This document shows, piece by piece, positions 33,884-42,405 of a stretch of DNA of 64,000 nucleotides; the first letter of the stretch is position 1, and each line of letters opens with the position of its first letter. A program made the position numbers and the translations under genes. The DNA comes from Rhodococcus sp. P1Y (lineage in GTDB: Bacteria > Actinomycetota > Actinomycetes > Mycobacteriales > Mycobacteriaceae), in contig NZ_CP032762.1 in the NCBI RefSeq assembly GCF_003641205.1, forward strand, positions 2,542,001 to 2,606,000. The letters run 5' to 3'. Below the pieces are notes generated by a model. It was not told the origin of the DNA. It made no database searches and was given only the letters and a program-made list of their open reading frames with translations.

Positions 33884-35035
33884 CTATAGATCGACTATGC
33901 CCGCGATGTGGGTGTCGAGGTTGATCCGGACTCGTCCCGAGGGCGGGGGCGAGCCGATGCCGAACGCGCGTACGACAGCTGCGACGGACGCACCTCCCAG
34001 AGCAACGTCGCCCCCGAGCTGTGGCCACGTGGACAGCGTCCGACCGATTTCCGGTATCGATGCCAACATTCGTGGCGTCAGTTTCGACGGATCGAGGATC
34101 CGGGCCGCGAGCGGGGCCTTCTGTTCCGGTGTGATGTCGGCCAGGGCTGAGGCGTCGAGATCACCGAGCAACCCGTGCAGCAGTGGACGATCCGGCTCCA
34201 GGTCGAACCGCTCTACATCGAGGATTCCGCCGTCGCTGGTTTCCATGACGACCGGGATTCGACGGCGTCGCGCATGCTCGCGGAGAACCAATTTCGTATC
34301 GAGCGAATCGCATTCGTCGATGACGATGTCCAGTCCGTCCAGAAACGCGTCGAACGTACTCGCGACAAGTCCCTCCGGGAAGGTCGTCACTGACAAGTAG
34401 GGGTCCAGTTCGGCGATTCGGCGTGCGGCGACGACGGTCTTGTTGACATCGAGGTCGAAGAGTGACGCCGGAACGCGGTTGAGGTTGGACAAATCGAGGT
34501 CGTCGAAGTCTGCGAGGCGCAGTTCGCCGCACAGCCCTTCGATAGCGAGGGTGTGTGCGACGGCATGGCCGACACTGAGCCCGACGACACCGACTCGAAG
34601 CTCGGTCATCGCGTCCTGCTCGACCGCAGTGATCTTGTTCCGGTTTCGATCCAGCCTCAGCAGGCGGAACGCCCGTGGGCCCAGTACGCGAACGAGGGAA
34701 CGGCGCCAGGGATAGTGCACCCAGCGGAGGTCTTCGTCGAGAATGTCCTTCGAGGGTGTCGGCAGAAGTTCGCCGAGGGACCCCCGCTGATTCGGAGTCG
34801 TATCCACGACATGAGTTCCACCCCGACCGATCAGCTCGTCGTACCGTGCGCGGTCCGCCGCTACACCCAGATCCAGTACGTGATGCTCTGCCACGTCCAC
34901 CCTCGTTCGTATTCCATGTGCGGCGTTGATTCGCCCGCTGCCGATACGGTATCGGACGCGAAAATTCTCGTGAGCTTCCACAAACTTCGGGTGCAGATCC
35001 TGGACAGTCAGCGGCACCCGTGTGTGCCATCTCAT
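33884..35035 (-). CDS. ThiF/E1-like adenylating-fold protein (Rv1355c-like)
   Basis: A 383-residue protein. Residues ~145-260 are an E1-type nucleotide domain: LRVGVVGLSVGHAVAHTLAI, then LRLADFDDLDLSNLNRVPAS with the Asp and Asn-Leu-Asn-Arg positions used by ThiF/MoeB. Zinc C-x2-C pairs are absent. The N-terminus and the C-terminal LTPRMLASIPEIGRTLS resemble the first half of mycobacterial MoeY/Rv1355c-type proteins, but the long nitroreductase half I associate with them is missing. ATG 35035 was chosen because an upstream start would overlap the divergent gene. Confidence 0.72.
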   Translation of the reverse strand: MRWHTRVPLTVQDLHPKFVEAHENFRVRYRIGSGRINAAHGIRTRVDVAEHHVLDLGVAADRARYDELIGRGGTHVVDTTPNQRGSLGELLPTPSKDILDEDLRWVHYPWRRSLVRVLGPRAFRLLRLDRNRNKITAVEQDAMTELRVGVVGLSVGHAVAHTLAIEGLCGELRLADFDDLDLSNLNRVPASLFDLDVNKTVVAARRIAELDPYLSVTTFPEGLVASTFDAFLDGLDIVIDECDSLDTKLVLREHARRRRIPVVMETSDGGILDVERFDLEPDRPLLHGLLGDLDASALADITPEQKAPLAARILDPSKLTPRMLASIPEIGRTLSTWPQLGGDVALGGASVAAVVRAFGIGSPPPSGRVRINLDTHIAGIVDL

Positions 35036-35174
35036 CACTTTGGACGGTTTACCGACCACATCTGACCAGTTCAGAGGGGAAAATAGCCGACCCAGCAGGA
35101 ACAATGAAGGAACTGTCGTCCGGCAGTCGTATCGTCCGGCCCGCTCGGAGTCGGACTGTAACCGAGGAGTAGAC

Positions 35175-35966
35175 GTGGTTGTGCACACTGCGAGAGCCGC
35201 TTTTCCGTCGACCGTTCACCACAGAGGTCGAGACACGAACCCCCTCAGGACGCGGCTGTCTCCGCGTCTCGGTCTCCTGAATTCGTCGTTCGGACCGCGT
35301 TCCAGCGTGTCGGCCGACGGGACAATGGAGCTGGTCGTGGCCACTCCTTCCGCAGCGCCGAATCTGTGGGATCGCTATGTCGACGGCGCGTGGGCATCGT
35401 ACTCACGGCACGGCGTGACTCGCGCGCTCGACATCGACGAGGTCGCATCCGGCGCGACCACGACACTGTTCTACGTCGTACTGGGTCGTGAGGGCGAAAT
35501 GCTGGGTGGAGTTCGCGCGCAAGGCCCGTACACCGTGATCGAGCAGTCGCACGTCCTCACCGAATGGGAACACTCGCCTGGGCTCGATGTGGTTGCCGGT
35601 CAACTACGTTCGCGCTTGCCGCAGGGCATCGTCGAGATGAAGAGCGCGTGGGTCGGAAGCGGAGGTCCTGGCCGTCAGGTGTCGGCGATGCTTGCCAGAA
35701 CAGCGCTTCCTACGATCGAACTGACGGGAAGTCGTTACCTGTTCGCCAGCGCCGCCGATCACGTTCTGCGCCAGTGGGAGTCGTCGGGTGGACGTATCGA
35801 TGTGACGGTGCCCGCCGCGGCATACCCGAGCGATCAGTATCGGACCCGGCTGATGTGGTGGGACCGCGAGACCTTCGGCCGCGAAGCCCAACCATCGGTG
35901 TGGGAAGCAATGGTTACCGACGCCACTGCATTGTGCGGCCACGACTTCTCCTCTGCGGTTGCGTGA
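35175..35966 (+). CDS. FeeM/GNAT-like N-acyltransferase-fold protein (tentative)
   Basis: A 263-residue protein from GTG 35175 (GAGGAG 5 nt upstream). The core (TLFYVVLGREGEMLGGVRAQ, VEMKSAWVGSGGPGRQVSAM, LIELTGSRYLFASAADH-like C-terminal blocks) has the strand-helix rhythm of GNAT/FeeM N-acyl-amino-acid synthases, and the GPGRQ stretch could bind acyl-carrier phosphates. Assignment is by pattern only. It is divergent from the ThiF-like gene and convergent with a GGDEF gene 7 bp away. Confidence 0.55.
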   Translation: MVVHTARAAFPSTVHHRGRDTNPLRTRLSPRLGLLNSSFGPRSSVSADGTMELVVATPSAAPNLWDRYVDGAWASYSRHGVTRALDIDEVASGATTTLFYVVLGREGEMLGGVRAQGPYTVIEQSHVLTEWEHSPGLDVVAGQLRSRLPQGIVEMKSAWVGSGGPGRQVSAMLARTALPTIELTGSRYLFASAADHVLRQWESSGGRIDVTVPAAAYPSDQYRTRLMWWDRETFGREAQPSVWEAMVTDATALCGHDFSSAVA

Positions 35967-35973
35967 GGAAGGG

Positions 35974-37146
35974 TCACGGCATCGCCCGGCGCGCAAGATC
36001 TGCGGCGATCTCGCTGCGTTCCTCGGCGGTGCGGGCTTTCCATGTCACCAGGACAGCGCCGGCGTGGGCTGATCTGTCACGGCCGCTGGATTTCGCATCG
36101 TAGAGCGCGTTGTCGGCCGCATGCATGATCGTGTCGATGACGTGCTCAACGTGCGGACTCTCGTGCTCGGCTTCAAAGCTCAGGCGGGGATCGAGAGAGG
36201 CACGTACGTCGACCGTTACCGAGCCGACGCTGACGGTGACGTCGCATTCTGCCCGTACTCGTTCGAGGATGGCTGCTTCGAGAGGGGCCCGCGGTTGTAG
36301 TTCCGTGAGAATGAGAAATTCCTCGCCGCCGATCCTGGACACGATCGCTTCCTGCGAACCGGTCCTGTCGGTTGCGTGTCGCAGGGCCTCGGCGATGGTG
36401 ACCAACACCTGATCGCCCGCAGCATGACCGAAGCTGTCGTTGACGGCCTTGAAGTGGTCGATGTCGACGACGTACGCCCACACCCGACCTCGGCTGGTGC
36501 AGGCCTTGTCCAAAAGCGCCTCGACCTGGGACAGCATTCCGCGACGGTTGAGCAGTCGTGTGAGCGGATCGGTGTTGGCGAGCACGCTGAGGCGGTCGTT
36601 GACCGCGAGCAACGAACGCCGTAGCGCTGCGATCAGAACGACGGGAACCAAGACAGTCGTCGCTGCAGCACCCACTGCGACGAACGTGACGGCGAGCCCG
36701 GATTCGGACAGGGTAATGACTGACAACCACGTCGCAAGAAGCACCGAGCCCGACGTCACCGCGGCCGTCACCCGTCCGGGCGACCCCGAGGCAGCGATCG
36801 CGGGCACGACGGCCAGCATCGATGTAACAGCCCGGGTCCCGGTGGGGTCGGCGATCAGATACGCGGACACCGCGACGCCGATCATGCCGCCGGTGCCGAG
36901 GATGGCGAACTGAACATCGGTCAATCGACCGATCTTTGCAGCGAACAACACTGTGATTGCAGTGAACGCGATGATTGCCGAAAGCAGCGGGAATGCTCCC
37001 GGTTTCAAGAACGTGGGTGAGACCATTGCGATGAAGAGCAGCGGGAGCGCCCCAGAGGCGCTCGCGATGACCATCGCCGTCCGCGTATCGAACCGTGACG
37101 CAGAGCGACGGGGCTCCGTACTCGTTCGGCGCGGTATCACGCTCAT
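35974..37146 (-). CDS. Membrane-bound GGDEF diguanylate cyclase
   Basis: A 390-residue protein: about six membrane helices (residues ~20-190), then a GGDEF domain with TDPLTRLLNRRG, YVVDIDHFKAVNDSFGH and the active loop RIGGEEF (GGEEF variant, competent in known cyclases). It predicts cyclic di-GMP synthesis. The ATG at 37146 was chosen over a start 28 codons upstream. It is the second such enzyme in the window, unrelated in its sensor part to 7365-8486. Confidence 0.9.
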   Translation of the reverse strand: MSVIPRRTSTEPRRSASRFDTRTAMVIASASGALPLLFIAMVSPTFLKPGAFPLLSAIIAFTAITVLFAAKIGRLTDVQFAILGTGGMIGVAVSAYLIADPTGTRAVTSMLAVVPAIAASGSPGRVTAAVTSGSVLLATWLSVITLSESGLAVTFVAVGAAATTVLVPVVLIAALRRSLLAVNDRLSVLANTDPLTRLLNRRGMLSQVEALLDKACTSRGRVWAYVVDIDHFKAVNDSFGHAAGDQVLVTIAEALRHATDRTGSQEAIVSRIGGEEFLILTELQPRAPLEAAILERVRAECDVTVSVGSVTVDVRASLDPRLSFEAEHESPHVEHVIDTIMHAADNALYDAKSSGRDRSAHAGAVLVTWKARTAEERSEIAADLARRAMP

Positions 37147-37338
37147 ATGTCGGCTGCCTCGTATCGGTGCGGACGGTCGGTCCACGCCAGCATAGCCTCG
37201 ACCACCCCCGATTTCGATGATCCCAACCAACCCTGGAACCGACCCAATGGTCCGTATCAGCGGACTGAAGCATCACAAACGTCGGTGCACATTTTGCTTG
37301 GACGTTTCCGCGGACCAAATTTCGGACATGCGGTCAAC

Positions 37339-38190
37339 ATGTCACTTGCGGCACGTCTGGTTGTCGCGGCCAGAGAAGCGAAGAACGACCTGGCGGGAAA
37401 AGACACAGCACTGATCGCCGGTGGGCTGACGTTCTACGCCGCGATCGCGATTGTTCCTTTGCTCCTACTCACGATCAGGGCGTCGAGTGCGCTGTGGACG
37501 CGGGAATGGGTCGTCGACCGTTTCGGTGACATGGCGATGCTGCTGCCCGACACGCTCGGTGCTCGCACCGCCTTGGCTGCACTCGTTCAGGCGGGAGTCG
37601 ATCTGGGTCCCCTGGGAATCATCGTCTCGCTTTTCCCCGCGACGTTCTACGGAGAAGGTCTGCGGCGCGCACTGACCCAGTTCACTCCGGTGGAGGAATC
37701 GTTTCTCGGCTGGCGGGGGCGCATCTTGGTGCTCCCGTTCGGCTTGCTCGCGCCGATACTTCTGTCGATACTGCTCCTGGCGGCAGAGGGATTGGAACGG
37801 TTCACCACTGGGGGAGGCGCCGGCCAACTGACGCTGAGGGTCTGGCTCGGATTCCAGTGCTTGTGGTTGGTCCTGGCGGTTCCGCTCGGATGGGTCTACG
37901 GGATCGTTGCGCCGCACAGAATCCGGTTGCTGCACCTGATTCTCGGTTCGCTGGTCGCGTCATCGATTGTGTCGGGATTCGTGTGGGGCTTTGTGCTCTT
38001 CCTTGCGATACCGGTCGACATCGGCGCGCCCTTCGGGGGTCTGGACGCCATCGGCGGTGGGATTGCCATCGCGCTGTGGATGTTCCTTCTGCACGTACTC
38101 GTCCTGGTGGGGTGGGTGGTGCTGTACCAATTCGACCGCGTCAGCTCAAGCGACGGCGAAGAACGGCCATCAGTTGCACGAAACCGATGA
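37339..38190 (+). CDS. YihY/BrkB-family membrane protein
   Basis: A 283-residue protein with about six hydrophobic helices and the family N-terminus (DTALIAGGLTFYAAIAIVPL). The central block TFYGEGLRRALTQFTP matches the conserved loop after helix 3. Function is unknown. Its last 50 bp overlap the end of the convergent phosphatidyltransferase gene. Confidence 0.87.
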   Translation: MSLAARLVVAAREAKNDLAGKDTALIAGGLTFYAAIAIVPLLLLTIRASSALWTREWVVDRFGDMAMLLPDTLGARTALAALVQAGVDLGPLGIIVSLFPATFYGEGLRRALTQFTPVEESFLGWRGRILVLPFGLLAPILLSILLLAAEGLERFTTGGGAGQLTLRVWLGFQCLWLVLAVPLGWVYGIVAPHRIRLLHLILGSLVASSIVSGFVWGFVLFLAIPVDIGAPFGGLDAIGGGIAIALWMFLLHVLVLVGWVVLYQFDRVSSSDGEERPSVARNR

Positions 38191-38794
38191 GCGCAAGCGT
38201 CACCCCGACGATGCTCGACATGAGGGCGACGAAAGCACTCGAACTCGGCACCAAACCACAGCCGATGGTGAGAACCAACGCCGTCACCACTCGTGACGGG
38301 CGCTCCCATACGGTCAGCACACCTACGTCGTCGAGTCCAGCGGCCACGGCCCGAGCTCTGGCAGATTCTTGTAGGAGCGTCGACGCTCCGATCGCGATGA
38401 GCAGAGGTACCGGCGCGCCGAGCACGAATGCGCAGCCGAGAAACAGCAACTCGCTGCATCGGTCGGCGACGGTGTCGAGCACGTAGCCCCAGCGCGATTC
38501 GGATCGGCCCACCACCGCAACCGCGCCGTCGACACCGTCGAGAAGCGCCGACAGCGCGATGACGCCTGCAGCGAGCAGGGGCCAGTGTGCACCGGCAGCC
38601 GACGCTGCGACGGCGGCTGCGGCCATGACGACTCCAGCCGCCGTCACGCTGTGCGGTGAAACGCCACGAGCGACCAGCGGGCGGCTCGCCGCATACATGA
38701 CTCGGAGCCACGGTGCGACGAACCTGACGGAGCCTGGGTCGATATTGCTGTGCAGCGCAGACCAGTTGGCGAAATATCCCTGCCGGTCGAGCAT
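38141..38794 (-). CDS. CDP-alcohol phosphatidyltransferase-family protein
   Basis: A 217-residue membrane protein with the CDP-AP active site as D-G-V-D-G-A-V-A-V, 8 residues, G-x3-D-x3-D (ending YVLDTVADR). The four aspartates that hold metal are present, but the arginine that normally follows the Ala (DGxxAR) is Val. Family members transfer a phospho-alcohol to form phosphatidylglycerol, -inositol and related lipids. The missing Arg makes the substrate or activity uncertain. It starts 1 bp after the stop of the gene at 38796. Confidence 0.8.
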   Translation of the reverse strand: MLDRQGYFANWSALHSNIDPGSVRFVAPWLRVMYAASRPLVARGVSPHSVTAAGVVMAAAAVAASAAGAHWPLLAAGVIALSALLDGVDGAVAVVGRSESRWGYVLDTVADRCSELLFLGCAFVLGAPVPLLIAIGASTLLQESARARAVAAGLDDVGVLTVWERPSRVVTALVLTIGCGLVPSSSAFVALMSSIVGVTLALIGFVQLMAVLRRRLS

Positions 38795-38795
38795 G

Positions 38796-39356
38796 TCAGC
38801 TCGCGCGGGCGACGATCTTGCTCGCGACGCCGGACAGAATCTGCGCCGGTCGCTGCTGCTCACCCTGCTGTGCTCCCAGAACGACGATCACTCCGGTGAG
38901 AACTGGAAGCGCCCACTGCAGGTACTGCAGCTGCTTCTGCGCCGACGCCGCCTCCGGTGGTGTACCCGAAGCAGGCTCGGTTGCCGAGTCGACGGGGTGG
39001 CCGGATGCCTGGGCGGTCTTCGCGCCGAGAATGCCGCTGTATGCGGTGGCGGCCAATGCTGCGCCGGTCACGACAACCTTGACCGTCGTGTTGGCCGTGA
39101 CCCCCTGCTGGTGCTTGGCTCGCTCGCGATTGGCGATGAGGATTCCGGCCCCACCTATGACGTGCGCACCGATCGCGACTGCGTTCGCCGGTGACCATTT
39201 TGCCCACCCGGCGGCGGCCACGCGTGCGCGGTCGCGTGGGTCGTGAACCGCTGAGGCGGCCCCGTTGACCCCGATCGCGCCCATGAGCGAACCGCCGAAC
39301 CACGCCGCAGCGCCGACGTCGTGAAGTGCGCGAATCACTGTGTTCTTTGTTGGCAT
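38796..39356 (-). CDS. Hypothetical membrane protein, 186 aa
   Basis: Hydrophobic helices at residues ~14-35, ~60-78, ~90-110 and ~148-162 with a polar Ser/Thr/Pro-rich linker (~115-140). The start MPTKNTVIRALHDVGAAAWF is of a type common to small actinobacterial membrane proteins without known function. Co-transcribed with the phosphatidyltransferase-like gene (1-bp gap). Confidence 0.75.
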   Translation of the reverse strand: MPTKNTVIRALHDVGAAAWFGGSLMGAIGVNGAASAVHDPRDRARVAAAGWAKWSPANAVAIGAHVIGGAGILIANRERAKHQQGVTANTTVKVVVTGAALAATAYSGILGAKTAQASGHPVDSATEPASGTPPEAASAQKQLQYLQWALPVLTGVIVVLGAQQGEQQRPAQILSGVASKIVARAS

Positions 39357-39509
39357 CGAAAGCCTTTCGAATACCTGCGATGACCACGAATCGGCGACCC
39401 GTGATCGTTTCGCAAGTGGATGGCGCAAACGAAACGGCTGTGGCTGCACCGAGTTGTCGCCTCTGCGTCAATACCCGACGTTCGCGAGTTCACACATCCC
39501 CGTGGCGGG

Positions 39510-39538
39510 TTCGAGTGCCGTTACTGTCCTGTTATATT
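39510..39538 (+). promoter_or_regulatory. Candidate promoter of the mycosporine operon
   Basis: TTCGAG (39510-39515), 17-bp spacer and TATATT (39533-39538). A TATATT box is conspicuous in this GC-rich DNA. It would leave a ~155-nt leader. The 346-bp gap 39357-39702 contains no gene I can support; small open frames there look like chance. Confidence 0.35.
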
Positions 39539-39621
39539 CCGTGATCCGTTCGTGATCTTTGCGACGGGCCAGCTGACACCCCGCGTCGACACACTCGATA
39601 CCGGAAGCACCTTGAAACTCC

Positions 39622-39663
39622 TCGAACGTGAGTGGTAACTGCACCAGCGCTACTCACGGTCGA
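39622..39663 (+). promoter_or_regulatory. Imperfect inverted repeat in the mycosporine operon leader
   Basis: TCGA-a-CGTGAGT (39622-39633) and ACTCACG-g-TCGA (39652-39663) are inverted copies with one mismatch and an 18-bp centre, 39 bp before the first start codon. It may be an operator or an RNA hairpin controlling the operon. Confidence 0.45.
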
Positions 39664-39702
39664 ACCTCTCGTACCGCTCCAACCACCGCGGAGGAAACTC
39701 AT

Positions 39703-40371
39703 ATGACCGCAATTCTTTTCGGATCCATCAGCACCCTTGCCGACACGTCCGAGCTTCAGCGGCGTTCGTTCAACGACGCCTTCGCACAGCACGATCTGAG
39801 CTGGAACTGGTCCCGCGAGGACTACGCCTCGATGCTGGGCAGCAACGGCGGGGCTGACCGAATCGCCACCTTCGCCGCATCGCAGGGTCAGGAAGTCGAC
39901 TCTGCCGCAGTACATTCCACCAAGTCCGAGATCTTTCGAAAACTACTGTCCACCGAGGGGATCGAGCCGAGGCCCGGGGTACTCGAAACCGTGGCGAGTG
40001 CACGCGAGCACGGACTCAAGCTGGGACTGGTGACCACCACGTCACCCGAGAACGTCTCGGCCCTCCTGGACTCGTTCGAAAAACTCAGCGCAGATGCCTT
40101 CGACATAGTGGTCGACAAGACGCAGGTCAGCGGAGTCAAGCCCGACCCGGAGGCGTACCGCTTCGCCGTCGACGGACTCGGGGAGAGCGCGGAGCACTGC
40201 ATCGCCATCGAGGACAACGTCGGCGGACTCGAATCCGCTGCGGCTGCATCCATCGCGTGCGTCGCATTTCCGAACTCCAACACCACCGGTGGAGACTTTT
40301 CTGCGGCAGTTGGAACGGTCGACCGTCTGGATCCCGACCAGCTCCGCAACTGGGCGGAGGGCCGACGATGA
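39703..40371 (+). CDS. HAD-fold protein lacking the catalytic aspartates, first gene of the mys operon
   Basis: A 222-residue HAD subfamily IA protein. The family's motif I (F-D-x-D-G-T-L) is F6-G-S-I-S-T-L, so both the nucleophile and the acid/base aspartate are gone. Motif II (Thr111 in GLVTTTS), motif III (Lys146 in GVKPDPEAY) and motif IV (Glu170-Asp171 in IAIEDNVGG) are retained. It therefore cannot be a normal phosphatase but could still bind a sugar phosphate. The cap domain ([13 protein letters not shown]) is intact. The start at 39703 has GGAGGAAACTCAT. Its stop overlaps mysA (ATGA). Confidence 0.87.
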   Translation: MTAILFGSISTLADTSELQRRSFNDAFAQHDLSWNWSREDYASMLGSNGGADRIATFAASQGQEVDSAAVHSTKSEIFRKLLSTEGIEPRPGVLETVASAREHGLKLGLVTTTSPENVSALLDSFEKLSADAFDIVVDKTQVSGVKPDPEAYRFAVDGLGESAEHCIAIEDNVGGLESAAAASIACVAFPNSNTTGGDFSAAVGTVDRLDPDQLRNWAEGRR

Positions 40372-41582
40372 GTGAGATGGAAGCCACGGTCACCGCCACA
40401 GAGCGCGCATTCCACGTCGAGGGGTACGAGCGGATCGAGTACGACCTCGTCTACGTCGACGGGGTGTTCGACCCTGCCAACACCGAACTTGCCGACAGCT
40501 ACACGCCGTACGGCAGGGCTCTGATGGTCGTGGACGAGACGGTGTACGGCCTGTACCGCGATCGTATCCACGCCTATTTCGATCACCACTCGATCGATCT
40601 CACAGTCGTCCCCGTGAAGATTGCGGAGACCGCGAAGTCGCTGGAGACATTCGAGCAGATCGTCGGCCGGTTCGACGAGTTCGGTCTGGTACGAACCGAG
40701 CCGGTCTTGGTGGTGGGCGGTGGATTGACCACCGACGTGGCGGGTTTCGCGTGCGCGAGCTATCGACGCAATACCCCCTACATCCGTATCCCGACCACCC
40801 TGATCGGGCTGATCGACGCCAGTGTCTCCATCAAGGTCGCGGTCAACTACGGAAAGCACAAGAACCGCCTCGGCGCGTATCACGCGTCGCAAAAGGTGCT
40901 GCTCGACTTCTCTTTCCTCGGAACGCTTCCCGAGGATCAGATCCGCAACGGGATGGCTGAGCTCATCAAGATCTCGGTTGTCGGAAACGCCGAGATCTTC
41001 GATATGCTCGACGAGCACGGCGTCGAACTTCTCAGCACACGATTCGGGCATCGAGGCGGATCCGCCGAAGTCCGCGCCATCGCGGACAAGCTCACCTACA
41101 AGGCCATCGAGACGATGCTCGAACTCGAAGCGCCCAACCTTCACGAAATCCAGCTCGACCGCGTCATCGCGTTCGGCCACACATGGAGTCCGACACTCGA
41201 ACTCACCCCGCCCGCACCGTTTTTCCACGGTCACGCGATCAACATCGACATGGCTCTGTCGACGACCTTGGCCGAGGAACGTGGCCTGATCACTACCCAG
41301 GATCGCGACCGAGTACTCGGTACGATGAATCGACTGGGACTAGCCCTCGACAGCGAGTACCTCACTCCGGAGTTGCTCGCAGAGGCGACGACGTCCATCC
41401 TCAGAACACGAGACGGAATCCTGCGTGCAGCGGTTCCCGATCCCATCGGCGCGTGCCGCTTCCTCAACGACATCACTGTCGACGAACTGGCCGACATCTT
41501 GACGTTGCACAAAAAGGTATGTGTCGACTTCGAGCGTGGCGGAGCAGGAGTGGAGATGTTCACCGGCGGCGTCGATGCCTGA
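40368..41582 (+). CDS. mysA: Sugar-phosphate cyclase (2-demethyl-4-deoxygadusol synthase type)
   Basis: A 404-residue member of the dehydroquinate-synthase-like cyclases. NAD-binding [20 protein letters not shown], substrate-binding [20 protein letters not shown], and metal ligands in [18 protein letters not shown] and FHGHAIN are all present. These enzymes cyclise sedoheptulose 7-phosphate. Context (methyltransferase, ATP-grasp, ligase) points to the mycosporine entry enzyme MysA, giving 2-demethyl-4-deoxygadusol; the 2-epi-5-epi-valiolone branch is the alternative and cannot be excluded by eye. Overlaps both neighbours (4 bp with the HAD gene, 8 bp with mysB). Confidence 0.9.
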   Translation: MSEMEATVTATERAFHVEGYERIEYDLVYVDGVFDPANTELADSYTPYGRALMVVDETVYGLYRDRIHAYFDHHSIDLTVVPVKIAETAKSLETFEQIVGRFDEFGLVRTEPVLVVGGGLTTDVAGFACASYRRNTPYIRIPTTLIGLIDASVSIKVAVNYGKHKNRLGAYHASQKVLLDFSFLGTLPEDQIRNGMAELIKISVVGNAEIFDMLDEHGVELLSTRFGHRGGSAEVRAIADKLTYKAIETMLELEAPNLHEIQLDRVIAFGHTWSPTLELTPPAPFFHGHAINIDMALSTTLAEERGLITTQDRDRVLGTMNRLGLALDSEYLTPELLAEATTSILRTRDGILRAAVPDPIGACRFLNDITVDELADILTLHKKVCVDFERGGAGVEMFTGGVDA

Positions 41583-42405
41583 CGTGCGGGCTCGGACGCC
41601 GCGGTCGGTGACACCGACAACGATCCTGGCGTCCGAGCTCGCTCAGTTGGTGCGTGCACATGACGAGGGTCGGGTGGACGAGGAGTTCCGGTCGAGGCTG
41701 AGGCGAGCGAGTGACCTCGCCGCAGGCCTCGATCCGTACCTCGATCGATGCACCACCGACGAATCTCTCGCGCTGTCCGAACTGTCCCGGAGGACCCGCG
41801 AAATCAACTGGGAGGCCCGAGGGCTCGTAGCGGGGTCGGGTCCGTTGGAACAAGAGATGCTGTCCGGGCACGTCGAGGGCCAGGTGCTCAAGTTTCTCGT
41901 GCACATGACCCGCGCCGAACGCGTTCTGGAAATCGGAATGTTCACCGGCTACTCGGCTCTGGCGATGGCTGAGGCGGTGCCACCGCACGGGACGGTGGTC
42001 GCCTGCGAGGTGGATGCGTTCGTTGCGGACTTCGCGCGTGAATGCTTCGCAGCTTCGCCCGCAGGTCACAAGATCACAGTCCAGGTCGGGCCGGCTGCCG
42101 GCACTCTCGAACGGCTGGCCGAAGCTGGATCGGTGTTCGATCTCGTGTTCATCGATGCGGACAAGACCGGGTACTTGGATTACTACCGCCGTCTCTTGGA
42201 CAGCGGGTTGCTTGCGCCGGACGCCGTGATCGCAGTGGACAACACGCTTATGCAGGGTGCGCCCTATGCCAGCGAAGCGGGCAGGACGCCGAACGGCGAC
42301 GCCATCGAAAAATTCAATCGATTCGTCGCCGCCGATCCGCGGGTCGAACAGGTACTTCTGCCAGTGCGTGACGGGGTGACGCTCATTCGTCGGGTGAACC
42401 CATGA
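41575..42405 (+). CDS. mysB: SAM-dependent O-methyltransferase (4-deoxygadusol formation)
   Basis: A 276-residue class I methyltransferase of the caffeoyl-CoA type: SAM motif [20 protein letters not shown], metal-binding [14 protein letters not shown] and AVDNTLMQG. The N-terminal ~85-residue helical extension fits MysB proteins of mycosporine pathways, which methylate demethyl-deoxygadusol to 4-deoxygadusol. Start 41575 overlaps mysA by 8 bp. Its stop overlaps mysC (ATGA). Confidence 0.88.
   Translation: MPDVRARTPRSVTPTTILASELAQLVRAHDEGRVDEEFRSRLRRASDLAAGLDPYLDRCTTDESLALSELSRRTREINWEARGLVAGSGPLEQEMLSGHVEGQVLKFLVHMTRAERVLEIGMFTGYSALAMAEAVPPHGTVVACEVDAFVADFARECFAASPAGHKITVQVGPAAGTLERLAEAGSVFDLVFIDADKTGYLDYYRRLLDSGLLAPDAVIAVDNTLMQGAPYASEAGRTPNGDAIEKFNRFVAADPRVEQVLLPVRDGVTLIRRVNP

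Noticed and set aside
39420..39638. 72-codon ORF in the gap before the mycosporine operon
   Set aside because: No ribosome-binding site, overlaps the candidate promoter and dyad, and has no recognisable pattern.
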